Shown here piece by piece: positions 27,991-36,801 of a DNA stretch of 43,436 bases. The translations under genes and the position numbers were made by a program. The stretch's first letter is position 1. Each line of letters begins with the position of its first letter. Below the pieces are notes generated by a model. It saw only the letters and a list, made by a program, of their open reading frames with translations, was not told where the DNA came from and searched no databases. Source of the DNA: Acaryochloris sp. CRU_2_0 (lineage in GTDB: Bacteria; Cyanobacteriota; Cyanobacteriia; Thermosynechococcales; Thermosynechococcaceae); assembly GCA_012034865.1 (NCBI GenBank), contig JAAUOM010000027.1, positions 1 to 43,436 of the forward strand, in the 5' to 3' direction.

Positions 27991-28136
27991 GCTACCCTCT
28001 TGATCAGCTCTATGGAGAGGTAGCTTGTATTGCTTCAGCGTTTCATTGGTCTTTGGAGGAGATTTTAAATTTGGATCATGGCGATCGCGGTCGTTGGGTT
28101 CAAGAAATAGATAAGCTCCGTCGTTCATTGTCGTAA
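27984..28136 (+). CDS. DUF6760-like ~50-residue CIS protein, no standard start codon
   Basis: A short frame reads VSYPLDQLYGEVACIASAFH followed by WSLEEILNLDHGDRGRWVQE and ends LRRSLS. It matches the small CIS-associated family written YPLxxLYxEVA...HW...EI..L.H..R..W (DUF6760-like). The frame is closed upstream by TGA at 27963, and between that stop and the conserved region there is no ATG, GTG or TTG. Only ATT (27984) or ATC (27975) are available. It overlaps the end of the chaperone-like gene (GAATTGTAA). A GTG instead of GTA at 27987 would give the usual GTGA overlap, so a one-base sequence error is possible. Confidence 0.62.
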   Translation: MVSYPLDQLYGEVACIASAFHWSLEEILNLDHGDRGRWVQEIDKLRRSLS

Positions 28137-28151
28137 TAGATCTTTGTAGCT

Positions 28152-28307
28152 ATGCCCGCTGATCCTAAACACACTCTTTCTGAGACAGTCATTAACCGAA
28201 TTTTGCAGGATCCACTTTTGCAGCAACAGTTGTGCGATCGCGTTTATGAGTTATTGCAAGCAGAACTTCGCCAACAGTCTGAACGAAGCCGTGGTTATGG
28301 GAGATAG
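28152..28307 (+). CDS. 51-residue CIS-operon protein sharing a C-terminal motif with the giant repeat protein
   Basis: A small helical protein, MPADPKHTLSETVINRILQD to the end VYELLQAELRQQSERSRGYG-R. I do not recognise a named family. Its last ~25 residues resemble the C-terminus of the ~2,468-residue repeat protein encoded 530 bp downstream (IIYEQLQQRLRIDQERHGYG), suggesting that both dock on the same partner. It lies five bases before the fourth tube-family gene. Position in the operon and the shared motif support it as a real gene. Confidence 0.6.
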   Translation: MPADPKHTLSETVINRILQDPLLQQQLCDRVYELLQAELRQQSERSRGYGR

Positions 28308-28312
28308 TTTTA

Positions 28313-28837
28313 ATGCCTGCCAATAATGGTGCTAAGCCCTATGGATTGAACTACATCACAGCCAATCGATTCTATGTGGGGATAGAAAGCAATATTTCTG
28401 CTTCGTTTACAGAGTGTCAGGGATTAGGCGTAAAGGTGAAGTATGAGACCTACGCTGAAGGCGGGGTGAATGATCAGCAACGGATCTTTTTGGGACAGCC
28501 AGAGTTCTCAGACGTCACGCTCAGGCGGGGGATGACGGATGATCTCCTGTTTTGGAATTGGGTCAGTCAAGTGATGAAAACAGATTCCCAGAAAGGGATC
28601 GAACGTCGGAATGTCAATATTTCGTTGTTTAACCCCGCAGGAGAGACGATGCAATGTTGGACGCTCATTGGTGCAGTTCCCGTAGGATGGAGTGCACCTA
28701 CCTTTGCGGCAGATTCAACGACGGTGGCGATCGAAGAACTCACCTTGATTTATGAAGGGATTAAGGTTGCGAAGTCAGGGACTGCTTCGGCGACGGTTTT
28801 GCAAGGGCGGCAAAATGGATATTTCGGCAGTAGCTAA
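28313..28837 (+). CDS. Tube-family protein, copy 4 (T4 gp19-like)
   Basis: A 174-residue protein: LNYITANRFYVGIESNISAS, FTECQGLGVKVKYETYAEGG, VTLRRGMTDDLLFWNWVSQV and the late strand AIEELTLIYEGIKV. The 'TECQGL...E...Y.EGG' and 'LRRG' motifs are those of T4 gp19-family tube initiator or baseplate-tube adaptor proteins. With copies 1-3 this makes four tube-fold genes. It directly precedes the giant repeat gene. Confidence 0.85.
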   Translation: MPANNGAKPYGLNYITANRFYVGIESNISASFTECQGLGVKVKYETYAEGGVNDQQRIFLGQPEFSDVTLRRGMTDDLLFWNWVSQVMKTDSQKGIERRNVNISLFNPAGETMQCWTLIGAVPVGWSAPTFAADSTTVAIEELTLIYEGIKVAKSGTASATVLQGRQNGYFGSS

Positions 28838-28839
28838 CG

Positions 28840-31800
28840 ATGTCTGAACCTGAAGAGCCACTGTTTAGTTCTGATTCTGAAATAGAAGAAGAACCCCTAG
28901 GACTCAAGGAACCCTTGGGTATTATTCAACGGTTTATAGTGCCTTTAGGTGTAAACTCTCTAGGAATTTTAGATTCTTCTATTTTCCTGAGGGATGGAAT
29001 TCTGGATTCGTCCTCTAAGTTACCTGTGCTGGAAGACTTTGAGCAACTTACTGCTCCAACTGAAGAAGGATTAAAGACTTCTCAAGAAATCTCTAATGTC
29101 GCTCAATCTGCTCCAGACTTACTACAACTTTCAGACGAGGTATTACCTCCAAGCACAGAAGATCAATCGATCGAACGTTCGCTGAAAAATCTGAATCTGT
29201 ACCGCCTTCTACAGAAGAAAGTGGGAATAGACAGATAGTAGATTCTTCTAAAGGTTTATTATCTAAGGCAATCCAGTTTTTATCTAAAGCTGCTGCCTCA
29301 ATTTCTACCCCAACCAAGAAACAACCTTCTTCTCAGGCAAATACAAACATTCAGAGTAGTCCAGTACAGACTGATTCTGTTCAACGGTTTAAAGAACCAT
29401 CACCGCAGGAATTGCCAATAGAGGAAGAACCAAATTCTTTGAGTTTTCCAATCATTGTAGAACCACCATTCATTCAACCTAACGAGAAATCACCAGCATC
29501 AATTGAGCAGTCTATTCAACCGGAGACAAAATTACCAGAATTATCAGCATCCATTGAACCATCCGCTCAGTCTGAAACCCAATCACGAGAAACGCCGATT
29601 CAGCCCTTAGCTCAATCTAAGCTAGAACCTTCAGAATCAGAACGCTCAATTCAACAAACGGCAAATAGCGAAGCGCGATCGCCAGAACTAGAAGCACCAA
29701 TTCAACATTTAGCCCAAGCTGAAGATCGATTATCAGAACTAGAAGCACCGATTCAATCAACCGTTCAGTCTGAAATAAAATCATCAAAAGCAGAAAGACC
29801 GATTCAACGATCTGCTCCAACTCTACCTCATGAAACAATCCCAACACCACAACCATTAGCTCAGTCTGAAACGCGATCTCTGGAAACGCCGATTCAGCAG
29901 AACGTTGAATCTGAGACACGATCCTCAGAATCAGAACCCTCAGTTCAAGGAAAAGTCCAACCTGGAGAGAAACCGCCAGAACTAAAAACACCAATTGAAC
30001 ATTCTGCTCAACCTGAAGCGCGATTAGCAACATCAGAAACCCTAATTCACCAAACAGTTCAGCCAGAAGCACAATTACCAGCGACACCGATTCAACATTC
30101 CGTTAAAGCTGAAGGGCAATCACTGGAAGTTGAAACTCTAGATCGAAAAATAAATCAGTCTGAAGCACAATCCTCAGAAATAGAAACTCCAATTCAGGGA
30201 TTAGTTCAACCTGAAATTAGTTCGCTAGATACAGAAATTTCCATTCAACGCTCTACTCAGGCTGAAAAGAAATTACCAGAAACATCTATTGAAGAATCCG
30301 TTGAACAATCTGCTCAAGCTGAAACTCAATCGTCAACAACAGAATTTCAAATTCCAGAAACAGCTCAAGCTGAAGAGCAATCACCTGAAACATTGATTGA
30401 ACAATCTATTCAGCCAAAAACACGATCACTAGAAACTTCGATTCAACGGTCTACTCCAACTGAGGAACAATCACCCGAAACAGCAACTGGACAATCAGTT
30501 GAGAGAGAAATACGACTCCTAGAAACGCCCATTCAGCAGAAAGTTGAATTTGAGGCGCGATCATTAGAATCAAAACCTTCAGCTCAAGGAATCGTACAAC
30601 CTGAAGAGCAGCCACCAGAGATACAAACACCAATTGGACATCCTGCTCAATCTGAAGAGCACTTAGCAACATCAGAAGCCTCAATTGAGCAACCAGTTCA
30701 GCCAGAAGCACAATTACCAGCACCATCAATTCAGCCTCTCGTTAAAGCTGAAAGGCAATCCCTAGAAGCTGAAGCTCCAGATCCACAGACAATTCAGCCA
30801 CAAATACGATCCTCAGAAATAGAAACTCCAATTCAGGAATTAGTTCAATCTAAAATTAATTCGCTAGGCACAGAAACTCCCATTCAACACTCTACTCAGG
30901 CTGAAAGGAAATTACCAAAAACATCTATTGAAGAATCCGTTGAACAATCTGCTCAAGCTGAGGCACAATCATCAGAATTAGAACCCTCAATTCAAGAAAT
31001 CGTACAACCTAAAGAGCGAGTACCAGAAGAAGAAACACCCATTCAGCCTTCTGTTCAGATTGAAGCGCGATTATCAAAATTAGAAATACTGACTGAACAG
31101 CCAGTTCAGACTGAAGCGCAGTTACCAGAAACATCGATTCAACGTCTCGTCAAAACCGAAGAGCAATCACTAGAGACTGAAACCTTCGCTCAACAAATTA
31201 CTCAGGCTAAAACGCAATTATCAGAAATAGAGACTCCAAGTCAAGAAAGGATAAGACTTGCAGAGAAATCACCAAAAACATTGAGTGAACAATCTATTCA
31301 GCCAGCAACTCAATTCTCAGAACCATCCACCCAAGGATTTGTTCACGCTGAAACACAATCGCCAGAATCAAAACCATTGATTCAAAGGACAGCTCAAGTT
31401 GAAGAACAATTGTCAAAAGCAGAAACTCCTATTCAACAATCTGCTTCGCATCTGACCAATGAAACCATTCAAACATCGCAAAAAACAATACAAGAAACAA
31501 CTCAGCCTAAGACACAATCACCAGAATCAAAACCATTGATTCAAAGGACAGCTCAGACGAAAGAGCAATCCTCTGAAATATTGATGGAACCATCAGTTCA
31601 AGTTACAACACCATCACTAAAAACTCCACTTCAACAGGCTCAAACTGAAGGAAAACTGCCAGAAACATCAATTGAGCCATCCGCTGAGCCTAAAACGAGA
31701 TCTTCTGAAATTCCTATTCAACGTTCCGTTCAAACTGAAGCGCAATTACTAAAAGCTGAAATCCTAAATCAGCAAGCAAATCAGTCTTATTCACAATTAT

Positions 31801-34800
31801 CAGAAACACTCATTCAACCTTCTGTTCAGGCTAAAACACAAGGGTCAGAGTCAGAACGTTCAATTCAAGAATCAGTACAGACGGAAGCGCGATCTCCAGA
31901 GCTAAAAATACCGATTCAACGTTCTATTGAGGCTGAAAAGCAATCATCAGAGGTTGAAACCCTAAATCAGCTAACAACTCAGGCTGAAATGGAATCGCTT
32001 GAAGCAAAACCACTGATTGAACAATTAGATCAGCCCATAACAGAATTAACCGAATCTACTATTCAAAAGACTACTCGGTTTGAAGAGCAAGCATCAGACC
32101 CAAAATCATTGTTTGAACAATCAGCTCAGTCTGAAACTCATCCAGAAACGCCAACTCAATGCTCAATTAAAGCTGAAGAGAAATCATCAGGGGCTGAGAT
32201 CCTAAATCAACCAATAACGCAACTAGCAGAAAACCCAAGTCAACATGCTCAAGCTGAAAAGCAATCATCAGAACCATTGGCTGAACAGTCCATTCAAGCT
32301 GAGATACAATTAACAGAGACCCTAATCCAGCAATTTGTTCAGCCTGAAGCACAATCGTCAAAAATATTGATTGAACCATCCGTTCAGACTAAACAACCAT
32401 TACCTGAAGCTTCCATTCAAAAATCAATTCAGACCAAAGCAGGATCACAAGATTCCCTTCAGCTTAAAGGGCAAGTACCAGAAACAGAATCTTCGATTCA
32501 AAAATCCACTCAGCTTGAAACGCGATCGCTCAACAACAGAACTCAACAGTTCATTCAATCTGAACAGAAATTTCCACAGCCAGAAACATTAATTGAGCAA
32601 GGGATTCAGCCCCAAGAACAATCACTAGAACTAGAACCTTCTATTCAGCAATACAAAGAACCTCAAACAACGTCGCAAGAGTCAGTAACTCCAACTCAAC
32701 ATCCTATTCAGGCTGAAGCATGGTCATCGGAACTAGCAGCTTCAACTCAATCTTCTGCTCAAGCTAAAACACAATTATCAAAAACTTTGGCTGAACAACC
32801 TGCTCAGGTCGAAGCGGGATCATCTGAAACACCAGTGCAAGACATCGTAAAAGTTGAAGATCAATCACTGGAAGCAGGAACTCTGAGTCAATCTTCTGTG
32901 CAAGCTGAAAGGCCATCACCAGAAATAGAGGCATTAGGTCAACAATCTCTTCCGACTGGAATGCGATCGCTAGCAATAGACCCTCCTACTCAGCAAATAG
33001 CTCAATCAGAAACTCAATCGCCGGAGCCAGAAACTCCAATTCAGCCTTCTGCTCGATCTGAAAGACAATTATCAGATCAGCCAGAAATGGGATTGTCAGA
33101 TACAAAAATATTAAGTGAGCCATTCGCCCAGGCTGAAATACAATCGCCAGAAATAGAAACACCGATTCAACAATCTGTTTTACCTACTAAAAGCCAGCCC
33201 GAAGCAGAGATCCCTAGTTCTCAAAAAATTGCCGATACAAAAGCGTCTAAAAAAGCAACCTCTAAAAGTCTGGTGTCTAAGACAATCCAGTTTTTATCTA
33301 AAGCTGCTTCCTCAATTTCTACTTCGATAAAGCAGCAACCCTCTTCTCAGACAAAGGTAAGGATTCAGAATAAGCCAGAACAAGCTAATGCTGCTCAGCG
33401 GATTGAAGAGCCATCACCTCAAGAATCACCAATACATCAAGAGCCATCTCTCTTAAGTTCTCCAACCATTGCAGAATCAACATCCATTCAACCGCTAGAG
33501 CAATCCTTAGAAAAATCAATTGAGCCATCTTTTCAACTGGAGACACAATCATTAGAGTCAGAAAAATCAATCAAACAATCAGCCCAGCCAGACGCTCAAT
33601 TAATAGAAACACTGATTCAAAGATTTGTTCAACCTGAACTACAAGCATTACAAGCAGAATCTTCAATTCAAGAAACGGCTCAGATTGAAGAACAATTACT
33701 AGAAGTAGAAACTCTTCTTCAACAATCTGCTTTATCTCCCAACCATTCAACAGTTCAAGTGCCAGAGCAAACAACTCAGCTAGAGACGCAATCTTCAGAA
33801 TCAGAAATATTAATTCAGTCTTCCAGTCAGCCCAAAACGCAATCACTGGAACCTTTTCAACGCTCTACTCAAGCTGCGGAACACTCACCTGAAAAGGGTA
33901 TTGAACAATCAGCTCAGATTGAAACACAATTATCCCCAACCCCGACTCAACATCCAGCTCAATACGAGGGACGATCATTAGAAGCTGCCATCCCAGACCA
34001 ACCAACAGCTCAGATTGAAACGCAATTATCCGAAACGGCAATTCAACAATCGGCTCAAGCTGAAGAACAATTGCCCGAAGCTGTGATTGAGCAATCCGCT
34101 CAGATTGAAGTGGGATTGTCAGAAACACTCATTCAACAATCAGCTCAGGCGAAACAACCATCAGTGGGGGCTGAAGTTCTAAGCCAACAAACAACTCAAC
34201 CTAAAACGCGATCGCTGGAAACGTCAATTCAACGCGCTGCTCAAGCTGACACACCGTTACCAGAATCAGAACCATTGATTCAGCCATCCATCCAACCAAA
34301 GCCACCGTTGCTGGAAGCGCCGATTCAGCATTCTGATCAAGCTGAAGAGCAACCTCCAGAAACATTGATTAAACAATCAGCTCAGTCAGAAAAACAACTA
34401 CCAGAAACGCCAATTCAACGATCAATTCAGGCTGAGATAGAATCACCAGAATCAGAACCCTCAGTTCAAGAAACAGCTCAAGCTCAAGGGAAATTAACAG
34501 AATTACAAAGGCCGATTCAGCCTTCTATTGAAGCTAAAGAGCAATTATCAGAACCAGAACAATGGATTGAACAATCAGCTCAGATTGAAACACCATCCTC
34601 TGAAATGCCTATTCAACATAATATTGAAGCTAAAGAGTATTCACTAGAGGCTAAAATTTCAGATCAACAAGCCACTCAAATTGAAACGCAATCACCAGAG
34701 ATAGAGACTGCAATTCAGCGGTTAGTTCAATCTGACACTAGTTCGTTGATTGCAGAAACTTCCATTCAACATTCTACTGAAGCTGAAATTCAATTACCGC

Positions 34801-36245
34801 AAACACAGAGTCAAAATCTTACTGGAAATGAGACCCAACTACCGCAAACATCGATTCAACGCTCTACTCAAACTGAAACGCGATCGCTAGAAGCTCCAAT
34901 TCAGGAAATAGTAACGATTGAAACCCAATCGCTAGAATCAGAAATACTCACTCAAGATTCTACCCAAACTGAAGCGCGATCACCAGAATTATTGATGGAA
35001 GAACCCACTCAACTGGAAACCCAACTGTCAGAAAGACCGATTCAAGGCTCTATTCAAACTGAAACGCGATCGCTCAAATCAGAAATACCTACTCTAGGTG
35101 AAGGACAATCTCTAGACTTCTCGATTGAACAATCGACTCAGATTGACGCACAATCTTCTCAAGTCCCTATTCAACGTTCTAATGAAGCCCAAGGAAATTC
35201 CCTGGATTCTGTTGAAACCAAAGCGCAATCACTAGCGACTGAAATCCCAAATCAACCCATAACCCAATCTCAAAAATGGTTATCAGAATCACCGATTCGA
35301 GATTCTGTCCAAGCTGAAGCGCGATCGCTAGAATCGCCGACTCAATATTCTACTCAAGCTGAAAATCTACTGCCAGAAGCATCAATTTCCCAATCAGCTC
35401 AGGCAGAAACGCAATTACCAGAAACTCCCATTCAGCGACTAGTTGAACCACAGGCACAATCGCCGGGAACAGAATCTTCCATTCAAAGAATGGCGAAGAT
35501 GGAAGTGCGATCGCCAAACGCAGAGAACCCAAATCAGCAATCCGATCTGCACTGGATTCATGAAACCATTCAAATGCCACAAAATTCTAGCTCCTTATCT
35601 CAACCAGATAATGAAGCTTTTTCAGACTTAATCCCATCTAATACTGAAGCGATTCAACGCATATCGCAATCTGAAATAGCAGATCAAGAGAAGAAAAATC
35701 TAGATTCATCTAGGATACTTGAGACTTCTAGTCTAGAATTCAACGATTTCCCCCACTTACCAACCGTTTTACAAAATCTGAGCATTTTGAAACCCCTTAT
35801 TCAAACCGCTGCCCAGAAAATACCCGAGCCATCTTATTCTCCCTCATCTTCCTCATCTCTTCCCCCTACCCTTGCCGAGAAGCAAACCCTGAAGAGTCCA
35901 ACTCAATACGCTAAAGTTGATATACCACCTCAAACCAGCCAAACTACTAAAGCCCAGCTCCTTGATGAGCAGGCATTGTCCCGCGCTACTCTTGCAAGGC
36001 CTGCTGCTTCGGATTCTGTAATCAGAGTGCAGGCAAAGGAACCAAGTTACTCAGCGGTTTTGCAGAGGGCTGAAACGCAAACCTTGGTTTCCGAAGGAAA
36101 GGAGGAAAACCCCCTTGAAAAAGACACTTCAGATATTACCCAAGATCTAGACACCCTCGCGCAAATCATCTATGAACAGCTCCAACAGCGTCTGCGGATC
36201 GATCAAGAACGCCATGGGTATGGAACTGGACGCTTATCTCGGTAA
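28840..36245 (+). CDS. Giant Gln/Glu/Ser/Pro-rich repeat protein of the CIS operon, one frameshift
   Basis: About 2,468 residues once one base is added to the A5 run at 29185-29189; the corrected reading is SLKKSESVPPSTEE. Visible pieces are 28840-29238 and from about 29190 to 36245. It has no transmembrane segment or enzyme domain. Nearly all of it is degenerate 15- or 17-residue units of the form T-P-I-Q-x-S-x-Q-x-E-x-x-S-x-E(-x-E), split by a Lys/Ser-rich spacer that occurs twice. The N-terminus is acidic (EEPLFSSDSEIEEEPLGLKE). The C-terminus is helical (LAQIIYEQLQQRLRIDQERH) and resembles the end of the 51-residue protein upstream. It lies between a tube-family gene and the Cis7-like gene, and no ordinary tape-measure gene is present. 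A length ruler, tube-filling protein or tether is plausible; none is proven. Confidence 0.75.
29247..29489 (+). repeat. Spacer module, copy 1, in the giant repeat gene
   Basis: Encodes SKGLLSKAIQFLSKAAASIS and a Pro/Gln-rich stretch ending in EEEPNSLSFPIIVEPPFIQP. The same module recurs exactly 4,014 bp (1,338 codons) downstream at 33261. Strongly conserved anchor: CAATCCAGTTTTTATCTAAA at 29269 and 33283. Confidence 0.8.
29883..30521 (+). repeat. 639-bp higher-order repeat, copy 1
   Basis: A block of 13 or so short units repeated in tandem. GAAACGCC at 29883 recurs at 30522, and the string ACATCTATTGAAGAATCCGT at 30282 recurs at 30921. Both pairs give an offset of exactly 639 bp (213 codons), so the duplication kept the frame. 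Confidence 0.75.
30522..30980 (+). repeat. 639-bp higher-order repeat, copy 2 (incomplete)
   Basis: This continues the tandem duplication to about 30980. There the order jumps back to an earlier point of the block: a third partial copy from 30981 (LEPSIQEIVQPKERVPEEET) to about 31240 aligns with 29934 and 30573. Successive unequal exchanges are the natural explanation. Confidence 0.65.
33261..33489 (+). repeat. Spacer module, copy 2, in the giant repeat gene
   Basis: Encodes SKSLVSKTIQFLSKAASSIS, then QPSSQ and EEPSPQESPIHQEPSLLSSP, the counterpart of 29247-29489. It divides the protein into two spacer-plus-array arms. Confidence 0.8.
33490..35530 (+). repeat. Second 15/17-residue (45/51-bp) repeat array
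   Basis: Continuation of the same unit type after the second spacer, for example TSIQRAAQADTPLPESE and APIQEIVTIETQSLESE. The array is shorter than the first (about 2.0 versus 3.7 kb) and decays into non-repetitive sequence before the conserved C-terminal helix. Confidence 0.8.
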
Positions 36246-36271
36246 AACCCTACACCCAATAAGAGGGCGCA

Positions 36272-36796
36272 ATGTCATTGGTCAAAGCAAAACTCATTTC
36301 TTCTGATGGAGGCGGCACCATCGAATTTATGTTTAACCCCAATCAACTTGCCTTCTCGCAACGGATTAACCTAACCAAAAATAGCGGTTCTCGCACGGGT
36401 CGAGGCTTGCCAAAAGTCAATTTTGCCTATCCTGACCCCTGCATTCTCAGTATTCGAGATATTATCTTAGATACCTACGAAGACAGTGGGGGGAAAAGCG
36501 TTATTACTCACCTCAAGCAATTTGAAAAAGCCGTCAACTTTGCCGAAAGTGGTGATGGCAAGGAAAAACGTCCGCCGACTTATGTGTTTACTTGGGGAAA
36601 TTTCCAATACATTCGCTGCTTCATCACAGACTTAAGCTACACCCTGACGATGTTTCTTGCCGATGGTACTCCTGTCCGGGCAAAACTAGACCTCACTCTA
36701 GAAGAAGTGGACGAATCTACCTCCCAACCCGGAATGGGAGCCCCTACCACCGTCGATCGCGGCGGAGATACACGCAGTCGTCGCCAGGGAGCCTAG
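36272..36796 (+). CDS. CIS tube/hub-adaptor protein (Cis7-type) without LysM tail
   Basis: A 174-residue protein of the CIS tube family (Afp7/Pvc7-like; T4 gp53-like position). It has AKLISSDGGGTIEFMFNPNQ, LRINLTKN-type N-terminal strands, LSIRDIILDTYEDSGGKSVI and the closing FLADGTPVRAKLDLTLEEVD. Many homologues end in a LysM domain; here the C-terminus is only a short Gly/Arg-rich tail. It clamps sheath and tube to the baseplate in better-known systems. AAGAGGG lies upstream of the ATG. The spike gene follows after five bases. Confidence 0.85.
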   Translation: MSLVKAKLISSDGGGTIEFMFNPNQLAFSQRINLTKNSGSRTGRGLPKVNFAYPDPCILSIRDIILDTYEDSGGKSVITHLKQFEKAVNFAESGDGKEKRPPTYVFTWGNFQYIRCFITDLSYTLTMFLADGTPVRAKLDLTLEEVDESTSQPGMGAPTTVDRGGDTRSRRQGA

Positions 36797-36801
36797 TACT
36801 T

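Larger units (their letters stand above)
29490..33190 (+). repeat. First 15/17-residue (45/51-bp) repeat array
   Basis: Degenerate tandem units with period 45 or 51 bp. The difference is one extra 'x-E' dipeptide. Examples of 17-residue units: TPIEHSAQPEARLATSE and TPIQHSVKAEGQSLEVE; of 15: TLIHQTVQPEAQLPA. Ile-Gln or its equivalent and Gln-x-Glu are the most constant positions. Higher-order duplications are superimposed on the array (29883-31240). Confidence 0.85.

Noticed and set aside
29617-34128. Many open frames of 70-156 codons on the minus strand opposite the giant repeat gene, rich in Leu, Val and Ile.
   Set aside because: They are produced by the repeat's codon pattern read in reverse and merely mirror its periodicity. 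None has a ribosome-binding site or independent similarity.
29490-35530. Regularly spaced repeats that could at first sight suggest a CRISPR array.
   Set aside because: Period is 45/51 bp, units are degenerate, there are no constant repeats with unique spacers, and one long protein frame runs through them.
36592-36801. A 70-codon N-terminal extension of the spike gene.
   Set aside because: It overlaps the Cis7-like gene almost entirely, and the conserved spike N-terminus begins at the ATG at 36802.
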